Shown piece by piece: positions 7,504 to 16,529 of a stretch of 64,000 bases of DNA. How positions within the stretch are numbered: the first letter of the stretch is position 1; every line of letters starts with the position of its first letter. The position numbers were made by a program, and so were the translations under genes. The notes beneath the pieces are model-generated. The model was given only the letters and a program-made list of their open reading frames with translations, did no database searches and was not told the origin of the DNA. The stretch is from assembly GCA_020847175.1 (NCBI GenBank), contig JADLCM010000005.1, positions 1 to 64,000 on the forward strand, read 5' to 3'. This DNA is from Phycisphaerales bacterium. Lineage in GTDB: Bacteria > Planctomycetota > Phycisphaerae > Phycisphaerales > UBA1924.

Positions 7504-9882
7504 TCACGGGCAGCCCTGGACGAAGATGTCGAGGAAGTAGAAGAAGTCGGCGGCATCGATCGCGCCGTTGGGCACGCCGTAGGACGGATCGTTCGGGTCG
7601 CTGCTCCCGGTCAGGTCGGCGACCGCGAGGTTGCCCCCCACGAACTGGTCGAGGTAGTAGAAGAAGTCGGCGCTGTCCACGCTGCCGTCGGGTACGCCGT
7701 AGGCAGGGTCGTTGGGGTCGCTGGCCCCCGAGAGGTCCGCGGGGCAGGCGCTGTCGCAGACGATGTACGACACCTGGAGGGCGTCGACGCCCGCCTCGAT
7801 GACGCTGCCGGCGCCCGCGTCTTCGGCGATGAAGCGAAGACGGGTGCCGGCGCCCGGGGTGACGAAGTCGCTGACCCGGAAGGAGTGCTCGTACCACCCG
7901 CCGCCCGCCTCGACCCCGGTGGGCCCGACAACTTCGACGGTGGTCCACGGCCCGGCGGCGCCGGCGCCGACCTGCACGGTGAAGACATCGGCGTTGGGGC
8001 TGGCGCCGAAGTTGTTGGAGTACCAGCGGGCGTAGGTGATGAAGGCGATGCCGTCGCCGCTCGTGTCAAGGGCCGGGGTCACGAGCGTCACCGCGCCGCC
8101 GTCCACGTCGGTGTTGCAGTCGGCCTGGGCGCCGTTGTCGGTGAGCCAGCAGGCGCCGGAGCCGTCGTAGTCGGAGGGCGGGTCGCCCCGGTCGCAGTTG
8201 ACCGGGACGCCGCGCGACCACTGGCCGTCGGTTGCGGTGGAGGCGGTGGTCCAGCCGGTGCTGGTCTCGCCGTTGTCGGTGAAGGTGATGTCCTCGCTGC
8301 TCTGGGTGACCGCGCCGGGGCGCTGGCCGACCGCGGGGTAGACGTCGAAGACCACGCCGTCGCCCGAAGCGGAGAAGCCGAAGGAGACGAGGTCGCCGCA
8401 CGCGCCCGGAGGCAGGTGGGCGAGGTACTGCTGCCCGCCGAGATGGGACATGAGCGCGGACTGGTCCGTCCCGCCGTCGATGCTCCAGATAACGCGGGCG
8501 TGGGCCGGGTCGGGCTGCACGCCGTTGTTGATGAGATCGACGCGCACGTCGGTGCCCTCGGAGGGATCAATCGCCGAGGGGAGTCCGTCGGGGAAGGCGA
8601 AGTTGATGCCGGCGGGGCAGAGCACGTCGCACGAGAGGCTGTCGAGGAAGGGGAGCATGTTCTCGTTGATGTTGCGGGAATGGAAGACGAGATTGATGTT
8701 GGCGATGCCGCCCGAGCAGAGGTGGCAGTAAGACATGATCGTGCCCTGGTTGGCGTTGTTGCAGCCGCTGCCGCCGCTGGCGCAGGTGTCGATGGGCGGC
8801 GAGAGATCGTGGGTGTGGGGCGCGCCGAAGTTGTGCCCGATCTCGTGCGTGAAGACGATGATGTCCCAGTTCTGCGGGTGGTGGCTCTGGAGCGGGTAGG
8901 GGAAGAACCCGGCAAGGTTCGCCGAGAGCCCGTAGCCGAAGTCGCTGGCGCAGATGGCATCGAGGTAGGCGATGCCGCCGCCGAGCCCGCGCCCGCTGAG
9001 GAAGTGCGCGAGGTCGCGCTGCACCGCGTCCTGGTTGGCATTCCAGTAGTTCACGAACTGGTCGAGCTGGGAACTGGTGTCGCCGCTGGTCCAGGGGTCG
9101 GCGCTGGTGCTCCAGAATCGCAGGTAGGGCATGGTGAGCCGGGTGTTGACATCGCGGATGTAGATGTCGTTGGCGCCGCCGAAGAGCGTCGCGACGTAGG
9201 TTGTGGCCGCGGCCTGGTTGCCCCCGAAGAGTCCCAGAAACTCGAAGTCGGTCTCGATGGCGATATCCACGCTGCGGCACGGACCGCCCCGGCCCGAGAC
9301 CTCGCCGTGCGGCGCATCGGGCACCGGGAGCGCATCCGCGTTGCAGGTGATGTCGGCCCAGTTGATGATCCCCTCGGGGAGTGCGGCAAGGTCATAGATC
9401 ACCGGGGCGCCGCCGAGCCCGCGCGGGCCGCTGGAGAGCACCCACGTCTCGTTCTTCGTCGTCACGTACCCGTTCACGCCCAGCGTGGAGAGCGCCAGGT
9501 AGGCCCGCGAACCCGCAAGCCCCTGCACCTCGCCCCGCAGCAGCACCACGTCGGGGCGGGCGACGGCGTGCTCGACGCCCTGGTCATCCACCGCCACGAT
9601 CTGCGCATGGGGCGAGAAGACCTCGAAGCGCTCCAGTTCCAATGTCACCGAACGCTCGCCCGTCAGAGCGAAGTTGGTCAGCGTGACGCTGGTGAGCGGC
9701 CGAAGCGTCGCGTATGCGCTCAGGTCATACGCCAGCGCCGTGCCCGCGCCGCCCGGGCCCGGCCCGACGGGCGCAAGGGGCGACGACACCTCGGGCCCGG
9801 CCCAGGCCGCGCCTGCGGCCAATGCCAGCGCCAAACTGCCCAGCTTCCGGCTTCCGGTGACCCGGAGTTCTCCCAATGGCAT
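7504..9882 (-). CDS. Secreted metzincin (reprolysin-like) metalloprotease with GC-type dockerin-like tail
   Basis: This 792-residue extracellular zinc protease has a signal peptide at about residues 1-28. A propeptide-like region follows to about 185. The catalytic domain is about 195-420, with the metzincin site HEIGHNFGAPHTHD near residue 345 and a Met-turn-like TIMSYCHLC downstream. Beta-rich domains fill 430-710. The last 80 residues are two DLSG/DLTG...SDPNDP repeats starting at a Cys and ending QGCP, nearly identical to the tail of the beta-propeller at 22497. Such tails are the GC-type dockerin found in planctomycete exported proteins. ATG 9882 has GAGGAGGT just upstream, so longer in-frame extensions to the right are not supported. 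It is divergent from dinB. Confidence 0.93.
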   Translation of the reverse strand: MPLGELRVTGSRKLGSLALALAAGAAWAGPEVSSPLAPVGPGPGGAGTALAYDLSAYATLRPLTSVTLTNFALTGERSVTLELERFEVFSPHAQIVAVDDQGVEHAVARPDVVLLRGEVQGLAGSRAYLALSTLGVNGYVTTKNETWVLSSGPRGLGGAPVIYDLAALPEGIINWADITCNADALPVPDAPHGEVSGRGGPCRSVDIAIETDFEFLGLFGGNQAAATTYVATLFGGANDIYIRDVNTRLTMPYLRFWSTSADPWTSGDTSSQLDQFVNYWNANQDAVQRDLAHFLSGRGLGGGIAYLDAICASDFGYGLSANLAGFFPYPLQSHHPQNWDIIVFTHEIGHNFGAPHTHDLSPPIDTCASGGSGCNNANQGTIMSYCHLCSGGIANINLVFHSRNINENMLPFLDSLSCDVLCPAGINFAFPDGLPSAIDPSEGTDVRVDLINNGVQPDPAHARVIWSIDGGTDQSALMSHLGGQQYLAHLPPGACGDLVSFGFSASGDGVVFDVYPAVGQRPGAVTQSSEDITFTDNGETSTGWTTASTATDGQWSRGVPVNCDRGDPPSDYDGSGACWLTDNGAQADCNTDVDGGAVTLVTPALDTSGDGIAFITYARWYSNNFGASPNADVFTVQVGAGAAGPWTTVEVVGPTGVEAGGGWYEHSFRVSDFVTPGAGTRLRFIAEDAGAGSVIEAGVDALQVSYIVCDSACPADLSGASDPNDPAYGVPDGSVDSADFFYYLDQFVGGNLAVADLTGSSDPNDPSYGVPNGAIDAADFFYFLDIFVQGCP

Positions 9883-9987
9883 ACCCACCTCCTCAGTTTC
9901 AAGAGTTTTTCGAGGCCCGCGCTGCGTCCGCAGGCCGTGCTGAGTCCATACGCGCCTGCCCGCCCGAGGGATTCCAACTCGGCAAAA

Positions 9988-11220
9988 ATGTGTCCCGAAC
10001 ATCTCCCTGCCTGCCAACAATCCGGCGTGACGCGGGTCATTCTCCATGTTGACATGGACGCCTTCTTCGCCTCGGTGGAGCAGCGCGACAACCCGGACCT
10101 TCGCGGGCGGCCCATCGTGGTCGGGGGAGGCGGGCGCCGGGGTGTGGTGGCCGCGGCGAGTTACGAGGCGCGGGTCTTCGGATGCCGCGCGGCGCAGTCC
10201 ACCGCCGAAGCGCGCCGGCTCTGCCCGCATGTCATCGTGGTCCGGCCCCGCATGGAGCGCTACGCCGCGGTCTCCCGCGCCGTGTTCTCCATTCTCGAAT
10301 CCGTCACGCCCGTCGTGGAGCCGCTCTCGATCGATGAGGCCTTTCTCGATGTGACCGGGTCGCTCGCGCTCTTCGGGTCCGGCGAGGCAATGGCGGCACG
10401 GGTGCGTGATCGCATCCGCGCCGAACTGCACCTGACCGCGAGCGTCGGCGTGGCGCCCAACAAGTTTCTCGCCAAGCTCGCCAGCGACCTTCGCAAGCCC
10501 GATGCACTGGTGGTCATCCGGCCCGATGAGGTTCAGTCGGTGCTCGACCCGCTCCCGGTGGCCCGGGTCTTCGGCGTCGGCCCCGCAGCGGAAGCGAGGC
10601 TGCACGCCCTGGGGCTGCGCACGCTTGGGCAGGTGCGCGCCTGTGACCCGAAAGTGCTTGCCGCACGCCTCGGCGCCCTCGGGCCTCACGTGTACGAACT
10701 CGCGCACGGGCGCGATGCGCGCCCCGTAGAAGGCGGACGCGATGCGAGGGGCATCGGGCACGAGCAGACCTTCGCCCAGGACCTGCGCGAGCCCGACGAA
10801 GCGCTCGGCGCCCTGCTCGATCTCCTCGAACACGCGGGGCGTCGACTGCGACGTGCCGGGCTCCGGGCGCGGACCATCACGCTCAAGCTCCGGTTCCCGC
10901 CCTACGAGACCATCACCCGCGCGCGCACGCTCGCCGCCCCGTCGTCGCGCACCGATACGCTGTGGGAGGCGGTCCGGGGCCTTTTCGACGACTGGCAGCG
11001 CGAGGACGGCTTCACGCCGCTCCGGCTGCTGGGCGTGCGCCTCAGCCGGTTCTCTCCGGAACGGGACGAGCAAGGGTCGTTGTTCGCCTCGCGCGATCGC
11101 GCGGGGCTCGACGCCGCGGCGGACGAGATCGCGGACAGGTTCGGCGCCCGCAGCATCACCCGCGCGCGCACCCTCTCGCGCCCCGCCCACCCGCGGGGCC
11201 AATGGGGGCCGGAGGCGTGA
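9988..11220 (+). CDS. dinB: DNA polymerase IV (Y-family)
   Basis: This is an error-prone Y-family polymerase for translesion synthesis and mutagenesis, 410 residues. The palm motif HVDMDAFFASVEQ is followed by the catalytic PLSIDEAFLDVTG motif and thumb segment ASVGVAPNKFLAKLASD. The little-finger domain follows, and near the end is EQGSLF, a likely sliding-clamp binding motif of the QxxLF type. The start is uncertain. ATG 9988 gives a 13-residue extra N-terminus, while GTG 10027 would begin VTRVILHVDMD, closer to homologues; neither has a clear ribosome site. The gene ends four bases from the convergent heme oxygenase gene. Confidence 0.94.
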   Translation: MCPEHLPACQQSGVTRVILHVDMDAFFASVEQRDNPDLRGRPIVVGGGGRRGVVAAASYEARVFGCRAAQSTAEARRLCPHVIVVRPRMERYAAVSRAVFSILESVTPVVEPLSIDEAFLDVTGSLALFGSGEAMAARVRDRIRAELHLTASVGVAPNKFLAKLASDLRKPDALVVIRPDEVQSVLDPLPVARVFGVGPAAEARLHALGLRTLGQVRACDPKVLAARLGALGPHVYELAHGRDARPVEGGRDARGIGHEQTFAQDLREPDEALGALLDLLEHAGRRLRRAGLRARTITLKLRFPPYETITRARTLAAPSSRTDTLWEAVRGLFDDWQREDGFTPLRLLGVRLSRFSPERDEQGSLFASRDRAGLDAAADEIADRFGARSITRARTLSRPAHPRGQWGPEA

Positions 11221-11224
11221 TGCC

Positions 11225-11860
11225 TTACGTCGTGGGCAGCGAATCGTGCAGGCCCATCACCGCGTCATACATCTGGCGCGCCCCGCGCACCAGCGCATCA
11301 ATCTCGGGTTGCACCATGCCGCAGGCATCGAGGTCGGCCTTGAACGCCGCCCACACGCGCGGCTGCTCCTCGCCGTGCGGAAGCAAGAACCCGAGCCCGT
11401 CCGGCGGCGTGAGCCCGTACGCCTTGGCCACGGGGCGCGCGATGAACCGATTGCCGTTGTTCGAGCCTTCGAGCACGTACTGCATGCCGAGCACGTCGAT
11501 CGCGCCCCGCGCCTCGCCCTCGGCGATCAGCGCGTCGGCGCGACGGGCCGCGGCGGAGGGCGCCGGAACCTCGGCACCGAAGAAGGCGAGGTCGCGCTCG
11601 ATGTGGGGCGTCCGCCGGTGTTCGGGGCGCGCGACGCGCGTCAGCGGGCCCGGGCTCCGAGCCGCCCGCTCGACCGCCCTCTCCAGCGCCCGGTGCAGGT
11701 GCAGGGCCTGGCCGAGCATGGTGATGTACGCCTGGCGCGGGAGCAGGCCCCGGACCATCGCCGCCATGAACGGGGCGTGCTCGGCCTTCAGGTGCAGGTC
11801 TGCGGTGCGCTCCTTCACCTGCTGGGTGGCGGGGGCGATCGTGGACGCGGCGGTGGACAT
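11225..11860 (-). CDS. Heme oxygenase (biliverdin-producing type)
   Basis: This 211-residue protein is predicted to open heme to biliverdin, iron and CO, or at least to share that all-helical fold. The N-terminal helix contains VKERTADLHLKAE, where His is the expected proximal heme ligand. The distal-helix signature appears as YVLEGSNNGNRFI, with Asn where many homologues have Gly. ATG 11860 has GGAGGG about seven bases upstream, so it is preferred to the upstream TTG. The gene is last in a leftward run after ruvX, with a 50-bp gap. No bacteriophytochrome gene is in the window, so iron recovery or bilin supply are both open. Confidence 0.82.
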   Translation of the reverse strand: MSTAASTIAPATQQVKERTADLHLKAEHAPFMAAMVRGLLPRQAYITMLGQALHLHRALERAVERAARSPGPLTRVARPEHRRTPHIERDLAFFGAEVPAPSAAARRADALIAEGEARGAIDVLGMQYVLEGSNNGNRFIARPVAKAYGLTPPDGLGFLLPHGEEQPRVWAAFKADLDACGMVQPEIDALVRGARQMYDAVMGLHDSLPTT

Positions 11861-11910
11861 GGGCAACCCTCCGACCGATGGTAGGCAATGAAAGTAGTTG
11901 CGACTCAGTC

Positions 11911-12363
11911 TCAGTTGTGGGGCCGGTTGTCGCCGGCGGGGTGAGTGTCGAGGAAGTCGCGCAGGATCGCCGCCGCCGCGAGCGCATCGCGCCGCTGCTT
12001 CTTCTCCCCGCGCGTCAGCCCGGTCTGCGCCATGCGCCAGTCGGCGTCGGCGGAACTCAGCCGCTCATCGTGGAGCGTGACCTGGCGCCCCAGAGCCGTT
12101 TCGAGGCGGGTCCCGAACGCGCGCGCCCGGGCCGCGCCCGGGCCCTCGCTGTCGTCCATGTTGAGGGGCAGACCCAGCACGAGCCCGTCTCCCGCGGCGA
12201 GATGGTCGCGGGCGGCGCGGGCGATTGCGTCGATCAACTCGCGCTCGCGCGACGCGGGGATCTCCACGATGCTCAGCGGCGTGGCGAGGCGCGTCACGTC
12301 ATCGCCGAGCGCGAGGCCAGTGCGCCGTTCACCCAGATCAATGCACAGGTAGCGCCGGGGCAC
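11911..12363 (-). CDS. ruvX: Putative pre-16S rRNA nuclease / Holliday junction resolvase (RuvX/YqgF)
   Basis: YqgF family RNase H-fold nuclease, 150 residues, involved in 16S rRNA 5' maturation and named RuvX for a proposed resolvase role. The first strand carries CIDLGERRTGLALGDD with the catalytic Asp. LVLGLPLNMDDSEG holds the GLP signature, and HDERLSSADAD the third acidic cluster. I chose GTG 12363 because TACGCT lies five bases upstream; a GTG at 12384 would add seven residues. It is downstream of the SnoaL-like gene on the same strand. Confidence 0.9.
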   Translation of the reverse strand: MPRRYLCIDLGERRTGLALGDDVTRLATPLSIVEIPASRERELIDAIARAARDHLAAGDGLVLGLPLNMDDSEGPGAARARAFGTRLETALGRQVTLHDERLSSADADWRMAQTGLTRGEKKQRRDALAAAAILRDFLDTHPAGDNRPHN

Positions 12364-12456
12364 GGGGGAGCGTAGCCGCCCCACCCGTGAACCGGGCGAC
12401 GCCCGCGCCCGCGGAGGCCCCGACGACGCACTCGCGCCGCGGAGCGCGACCCGGGC

Positions 12457-12945
12457 TCACATTTCGGGGCACTGGCCCATGAACTCTTCCTCAACGACCT
12501 TGCCGTTGTGGATGCGGTACACGGCGATCTCTTCGACCGTCGCGCGCTTGCCGTCGGCCTTGCACTCGATGTCGGCGGTGAACCTGACGGCGAAGCCGGT
12601 CGCGCCCACGAACGGACCCTGGCAGACGCAGGAGTGCACGGTGTTGTTCGCGTTCCACCACTCGGCCTTCGCCTTGACGGCCTTCATGCCCTCCCACTGC
12701 TGGCCGAAGCCCTCGATCGAGACGAGCTTCTTGCTGAACCACTTGTCCCAGATGGCCTGGTCGCCGGCGCGGGCGTTGAACATCGCGACGAAGTCGTGCG
12801 CGATCTCGCTCACGGGCGCGCCCTTGCCGATCTTCACCGGCTTGGGCTCGAGGCTCTGCTTCTTCGCTGCGCCCTTCTTCGCGCCTTTCTTGCCGGCGCT
12901 CTTCTTGCCCGTGCCCTTCTTCGACTTTTTGTCCTTCTTCGCCAT
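12457..12945 (-). CDS. SnoaL/NTF2-like protein with lysine-rich N-terminal tail
   Basis: This 162-residue protein has two parts. Residues 1-30 are dominated by Lys with Gly and Ala (MAKKDKKSKKGTGKKSAGKK), resembling nucleic-acid-binding tails. Residues about 45-160 look like an NTF2/SnoaL-like cone (FVAMFNARAGDQAIWDKWF, then a VEEIAVYRIHNGKVVEEEF ending), a fold used for small-molecule binding or catalysis. There is a GGAG site nine bases before ATG 12945. The function is unknown. The basic tail suggests DNA, RNA or polyanion binding, which is inference only. Confidence 0.8.
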   Translation of the reverse strand: MAKKDKKSKKGTGKKSAGKKGAKKGAAKKQSLEPKPVKIGKGAPVSEIAHDFVAMFNARAGDQAIWDKWFSKKLVSIEGFGQQWEGMKAVKAKAEWWNANNTVHSCVCQGPFVGATGFAVRFTADIECKADGKRATVEEIAVYRIHNGKVVEEEFMGQCPEM

Positions 12946-13048
12946 CGGGAGGTCTCCTCATCGAGGTGGGCGGCGTGGTCGCCGCGGTCGGGCGAATGTA
13001 GCACCGGGGCAGGTGAAGCGGAACCCTGACAGCCCCGCGGCTTCGCGT

Positions 13049-13606
13049 TCACCACGGGTACGCCGGATCAACATCGCGCACCGGGCGCACGCGTGCCGGC
13101 GCGCCAGACGCGCGGAAGAACTCGATTCCAAAGAACGTCACGTCGATCCACTCTCCGAACTTGTACCCCGAACCGGGGAAGTTTCCCATCTCGACCATGC
13201 CGACCGACCTGTGCAGCGCCTCGCTCGCTGGGTTGGGCACCGCGACACCCCCCAGCACCAGGCGAAAGCCTTGAGCGCGGCAGAGCGCCAGCAGGCGCTG
13301 ATACAACGCCTTGCCAAGCCCGCGCCCGTGCGCGTGCGGCAGCAGGTACACGGTGAGCTCCGCGGTCCAGTGATAGGCCTCGCGGGTTCGAAAAGGCCCG
13401 GCCTTCGCGAACCCCGCCGGAGCGCCGTCGAGCTCCCCGAGGAGCCACGCAAACCGGGAACGCCCGGCTTGCCAGTCCGCCTCCACCACGTCCTCCCGGG
13501 TGTGCGACGTGCCGAAGTGCGCCGTTGAGTGGTCGATGGCCCAGTTGTAGACCCGGGTCACGAAGGGGATGTCATGCTCCAGAATCGGGCGGACCGTGGG
13601 AATCAT
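13049..13606 (-). CDS. GNAT family N-acetyltransferase (phosphinothricin acetyltransferase-like)
   Basis: This 185-residue GNAT acetyltransferase transfers an acetyl group from acetyl-CoA to an unknown amine. The domain includes an N-terminal VRPILEHDIPFVTRVYNWA, the beta-4 segment ELTVYLLPHAHGRGLGKAL with the acetyl-CoA pyrophosphate loop (HGRGLG), and a Pat-like VAVPNPASEALHRSVGM followed by GNFPGSGYKFGEW. This order is that of the phosphinothricin/methionine sulfoximine acetyltransferase group. ATG 13606 has TATCGT seven bases upstream and no Shine-Dalgarno site. It is divergent from the DUF1579 gene. Confidence 0.9.
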   Translation of the reverse strand: MIPTVRPILEHDIPFVTRVYNWAIDHSTAHFGTSHTREDVVEADWQAGRSRFAWLLGELDGAPAGFAKAGPFRTREAYHWTAELTVYLLPHAHGRGLGKALYQRLLALCRAQGFRLVLGGVAVPNPASEALHRSVGMVEMGNFPGSGYKFGEWIDVTFFGIEFFRASGAPARVRPVRDVDPAYPW

Positions 13607-13783
13607 GGGCGCCACGATATCGCGCGGCGCGGCGGGCGAGGAGAGGATGCCCCGCCGGGAGTTGCTTTACTTTATTGCCCAGTTGCGCCATGGAGATTTG
13701 ACGTTTTCGGGTACGCTGGTGCGCCGCGCGCGCCGGACCCGCGGCGGTGACGGGGGGTGCGGTCCGCATACTGGAGGCAGATC

Positions 13784-14392
13784 GTGAACCGAAAGACCGG
13801 GCTGGCGTTGGTGGGTGCGGTGGTGGCGGGCGGAGCAATCGCGACGGCGGTCAACCCGCCCGAATGGCTGGGCACGCGCACCGAAGAGGAGGCGATGCAG
13901 GCCATGATGGAGGCCGGACGCCTGCACGGGCCCCACGAGTTCCTGGGCAAGACGCTGGGCACGTACGACTGCGTGATGAAGTTTTGGATGGACCCCTCGC
14001 AGCCCCCGATGGAGGCGAAGGCGACGGCGGTGCGCTCGTGGAAGATCGAGGGCCGCTGGGTACAGGAGGACTTCTCGTGCCCGGACCTGATGGGTCAGCC
14101 CTTCCAGGGGTACAGCCTGATGGGGTGGGACAACATCCGCAGGCAGTTCGTGACGACGTGGTGCGACAGCATGACCACGAGCCTGATGGTGCAGCACGGC
14201 AGCATCTCGCGCGACATGAAGACCATCACGTCGATCGGTGAGATGGACGAACCGACGACCGGGGAGATCGGCAAGCCCGTGAAGTACGTCACGCGCCAGA
14301 TCGACGACGACCACGCCGTCCTCGAGGCGTACGAGATTCTCTACGGCGATGAGTTCAAGGTGATGGAGATCACGTACGCGCGTCGGAAGTGA
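13784..14392 (+). CDS. DUF1579-like protein with N-terminal hydrophobic segment
   Basis: This 202-residue protein begins with a signal-like hydrophobic stretch (TGLALVGAVVAGGAIATAV, about residues 5-23). The rest matches the DUF1579 style: GPHEFLGKTLGTYDCVMKFWMD, SWKIEGRWVQEDF, GWDNIRRQFVTTWCDSM and a C-terminal EAYEILYGDEFKVMEITY. The fold is probably a lipocalin-like beta barrel and the role is unknown. GTG 13784 is preferred because a GGAGG lies six bases upstream. A strong hairpin terminator follows at 14436. Confidence 0.85.
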   Translation: MNRKTGLALVGAVVAGGAIATAVNPPEWLGTRTEEEAMQAMMEAGRLHGPHEFLGKTLGTYDCVMKFWMDPSQPPMEAKATAVRSWKIEGRWVQEDFSCPDLMGQPFQGYSLMGWDNIRRQFVTTWCDSMTTSLMVQHGSISRDMKTITSIGEMDEPTTGEIGKPVKYVTRQIDDDHAVLEAYEILYGDEFKVMEITYARRK

Positions 14393-14435
14393 ATACGGGT
14401 CGCCCGCCGTGCGCGGCGATCGTCACTGGTGATGG

Positions 14436-14465
14436 GCCCGGGCCGTGCGCCCGGGCTCTTTCTTC
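14436..14465 (+). terminator. Rho-independent terminator after the DUF1579 gene
   Basis: An eight-base stem (arms GCCCGGGC at 14436-14443 and 14449-14456) with a five-base loop is followed by TCTTTCTT. Confidence 0.75.
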
Positions 14466-14507
14466 GTGCCCCGGCGCATCGGCGGCAGCACGGCGCGGCG
14501 GCAAGCG

Positions 14508-14750
14508 TCACTCCTGCCCCGGAGCCGGCCGGCGCACACGTACGTTGCGCCGGATGCCATCGTCGGATGATCCTGAGGCGCCCGGCGGCGCTTCGCGCGC
14601 CGGCCCGCCGCGGCGCAGCGCCTGCACCACCAACACCACGGGCAGAAGCACCAGCGCCGCGACGACCCCGATCGCGAGCATGGCGATCATGAGCGCGATC
14701 AGAAACGCGCCGAGCATGGTTCGGCCCAGCCGGGCCAGCGCATCCCGCAT
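14508..14750 (-). CDS. Small hypothetical membrane protein
   Basis: A possible 80-residue protein with one long hydrophobic segment (LGAFLIALMIAMLAIGVVAA, continuing to about residue 45), then a basic Pro/Arg-rich tail. No family is recognised. ATG 14750 gives a short cytoplasmic N-terminus; no Shine-Dalgarno site or clear -10 is visible. It sits downstream of the flgM-like gene on the same strand, with a 120-bp gap. The hydrophobic run argues for a real gene, but evidence is limited. Confidence 0.45.
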   Translation of the reverse strand: MRDALARLGRTMLGAFLIALMIAMLAIGVVAALVLLPVVLVVQALRRGGPAREAPPGASGSSDDGIRRNVRVRRPAPGQE

Positions 14751-14871
14751 CGCCGGGATTGTTGCCGGTTCGCGTCCGCTGGTTTTGAGGGTGAGACGGG
14801 CCTCAGCCCGACAAAGCCGACTCACCGGCGCACCTGATCAGGCGCGCCGGGCGCGGCGCAGTCCGCCGGGT

Positions 14872-15156
14872 TCAGCCGAGTTCGGCGACATCATCGAGGA
14901 GCGCATCGAGAGCCTGGGCGAACTTCTCCGGCGTGTCGTAGTTGCCCTGGGCGATTTCCTCGCGCACCCGGTCCACGAGTTCCTGCCTCATCGGCGGAAC
15001 CTCCCGGAGACGCTGCATGTATCGAGCCTTGTCAGAGAGTTCAACCCGATCTTCGCCCCGAACCACCGTGCTCGGCTCGTGTTCGCGCGGCGCGGCGCGC
15101 ATCGAGGGCTCGAGGCGAACATGGGCGGCTGCGTTGATGGCAGAGATGTCGGACAT
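14872..15156 (-). CDS. flgM: FlgM-like anti-sigma factor
   Basis: This 94-residue product has the C-terminal half typical of FlgM, which holds the flagellar sigma factor sigma-28 inactive until the hook is complete. The evidence is DRVELSDKARYMQRLREVP followed by VDRVREEIAQGNYDTPEKFA and a final LLDDVAELG. ATG 15156 has AAGGAAG nine bases upstream, so a much longer in-frame extension is unlikely. No flagellar genes are in the window. It is divergent from the SPOR-like lipoprotein gene across about 200 bp. Confidence 0.8.
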   Translation of the reverse strand: MSDISAINAAAHVRLEPSMRAAPREHEPSTVVRGEDRVELSDKARYMQRLREVPPMRQELVDRVREEIAQGNYDTPEKFAQALDALLDDVAELG

Positions 15157-15353
15157 GTCGGCACTTCCTTGGAAAATCATCCGATCGCCGCATCCTGCGC
15201 CGCCCGGACCACAACTGCTGGTGCCCCCGAATCCTTCCGGGTCAATCCCTCGTTCACTGTCCTGCCGCGTGTAGTATCGTGCCACCCCGGCGCAATGCTT
15301 CAAAACCACGAAGACCAAAACTCCGGTTCCAAGCACTTGAGGCACATCGGTTT

Positions 15354-16298
15354 ATGAGAATAACACCGAACGGGACGAGCGCGGAAATTCTTTCAGGCCT
15401 CGGGCGGATTCCGCACGCGCGCCGCCTGCAACTGATCGGGGCTCTGCTCGCCGGGGGCGCGCTCGGCGCGTGCAGCGCGGGGGGAGGCAGCGCCTCGAAG
15501 CCGACGGTCGATCAGGCGCAGCGCGAGACCGCCAGCCGCCTCTTCAAACCACTCCCGGAATCACCTGTTTCGGGGGGTGCACCGACAGATTCCTCGGCTT
15601 CCGGGGACTCGTGGCACATCGTGCTGCAGAACTTTGCCCTGGACGAGGCAGGCATCGCCGCAGCCCAGCGCGCACTGGACCAGGTCAGAACCATCGGGCA
15701 GTTACCCGGAGCATATGTCGAACCCCGGGGCGAGCGCCTTGTACTCGCCTTCGGGCACTTCGAATCGCTGGAAGACCCGCGGGCGCGGCAGGAACTCGAC
15801 CGGGTGCGTGCCATCAGCGTCGAGGGCGAGCACCCGTACGGCCGCGCCGTGCTCGGTCCGCCCGCCCAGCAGATCGTCAAGGGCTCCATCCCGGAGTATG
15901 ACCTGCGCAACGCCAAGCGCACGTTCGGAAACGATGCCCTCTACACCCTGCAAGTCGCGATTTACGGGCGGCTGGACCGTTCCACTCCCGGCGAGGCAGA
16001 ACTCGCAGAGTATCGAGCGGCGGCGGAGAACGCGGTGTACGAACTGCGGCGCCAGGGCGAACAAGCCTTCTACTTCCACAGCCCGCAGCGGAGCATGGTG
16101 ACGGTCGGCATCTTCGGGCCCGCGGACCACGACCCGATGGCCCCGGGGAACGAGAGCCCGGCCCTCAAGCTTGCACGCAAGAACCACCCGTACAACCTGC
16201 ACAATGGGACGGGGATCAAGGAATCTCTCAGCACCCGCTCGGGGCGGAACGCCGACCGCCTCCAGCCGAGCCTGCTCGTCGCCGTGCCCCAGGGGTGA
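15354..16298 (+). CDS. Lipoprotein with two SPOR-like segments
   Basis: This 314-residue protein has an unusually long N-terminus and a lipobox LGAC (cleavage near residue 41), so it is probably a lipoprotein. Residues about 86-165 (HIVLQNFALDEAGIAAAQRA, then ERLVLAFGHFESLEDPRARQ) and 195-260 (LYTLQVAIYGRLD, then SMVTVGIFGPADHD) look like two copies of the beta-alpha-beta-beta SPOR fold used in septal peptidoglycan binding. The match is weak and I treat it as inference. ATG 15354 has a GAGG about 13 bases upstream. The last 40 residues are basic and low in structure. Confidence 0.78.
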   Translation: MRITPNGTSAEILSGLGRIPHARRLQLIGALLAGGALGACSAGGGSASKPTVDQAQRETASRLFKPLPESPVSGGAPTDSSASGDSWHIVLQNFALDEAGIAAAQRALDQVRTIGQLPGAYVEPRGERLVLAFGHFESLEDPRARQELDRVRAISVEGEHPYGRAVLGPPAQQIVKGSIPEYDLRNAKRTFGNDALYTLQVAIYGRLDRSTPGEAELAEYRAAAENAVYELRRQGEQAFYFHSPQRSMVTVGIFGPADHDPMAPGNESPALKLARKNHPYNLHNGTGIKESLSTRSGRNADRLQPSLLVAVPQG

Positions 16299-16529
16299 CG
16301 GACGCGAGGAAGGAACCAGGTTCGCCGCGACCTGCGAGACGGGAGGCACCGAACTCGCGGGCAGGAAACTCCGAACTATAGTTTGACGGTGCGAACACCC
16401 GGATCGGGGGTTTGCTTCGAGGATTGCCGGGTTCGGAAGAATTCGGCTTGCGTCGGGGTTCGCGCCGATTGAGAAACTGGCTCAGCGGGAGTCAGCGCGT
16501 CAATCCCTGACCCGGACCGGAGGTGATTC

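Noticed and set aside
9883..11202. A 440-codon N-terminal extension of the metalloprotease frame across dinB
   Set aside because: It is antisense to dinB, whose protein motifs are clear, and the protease has a strong ribosome site and signal peptide at 9882.
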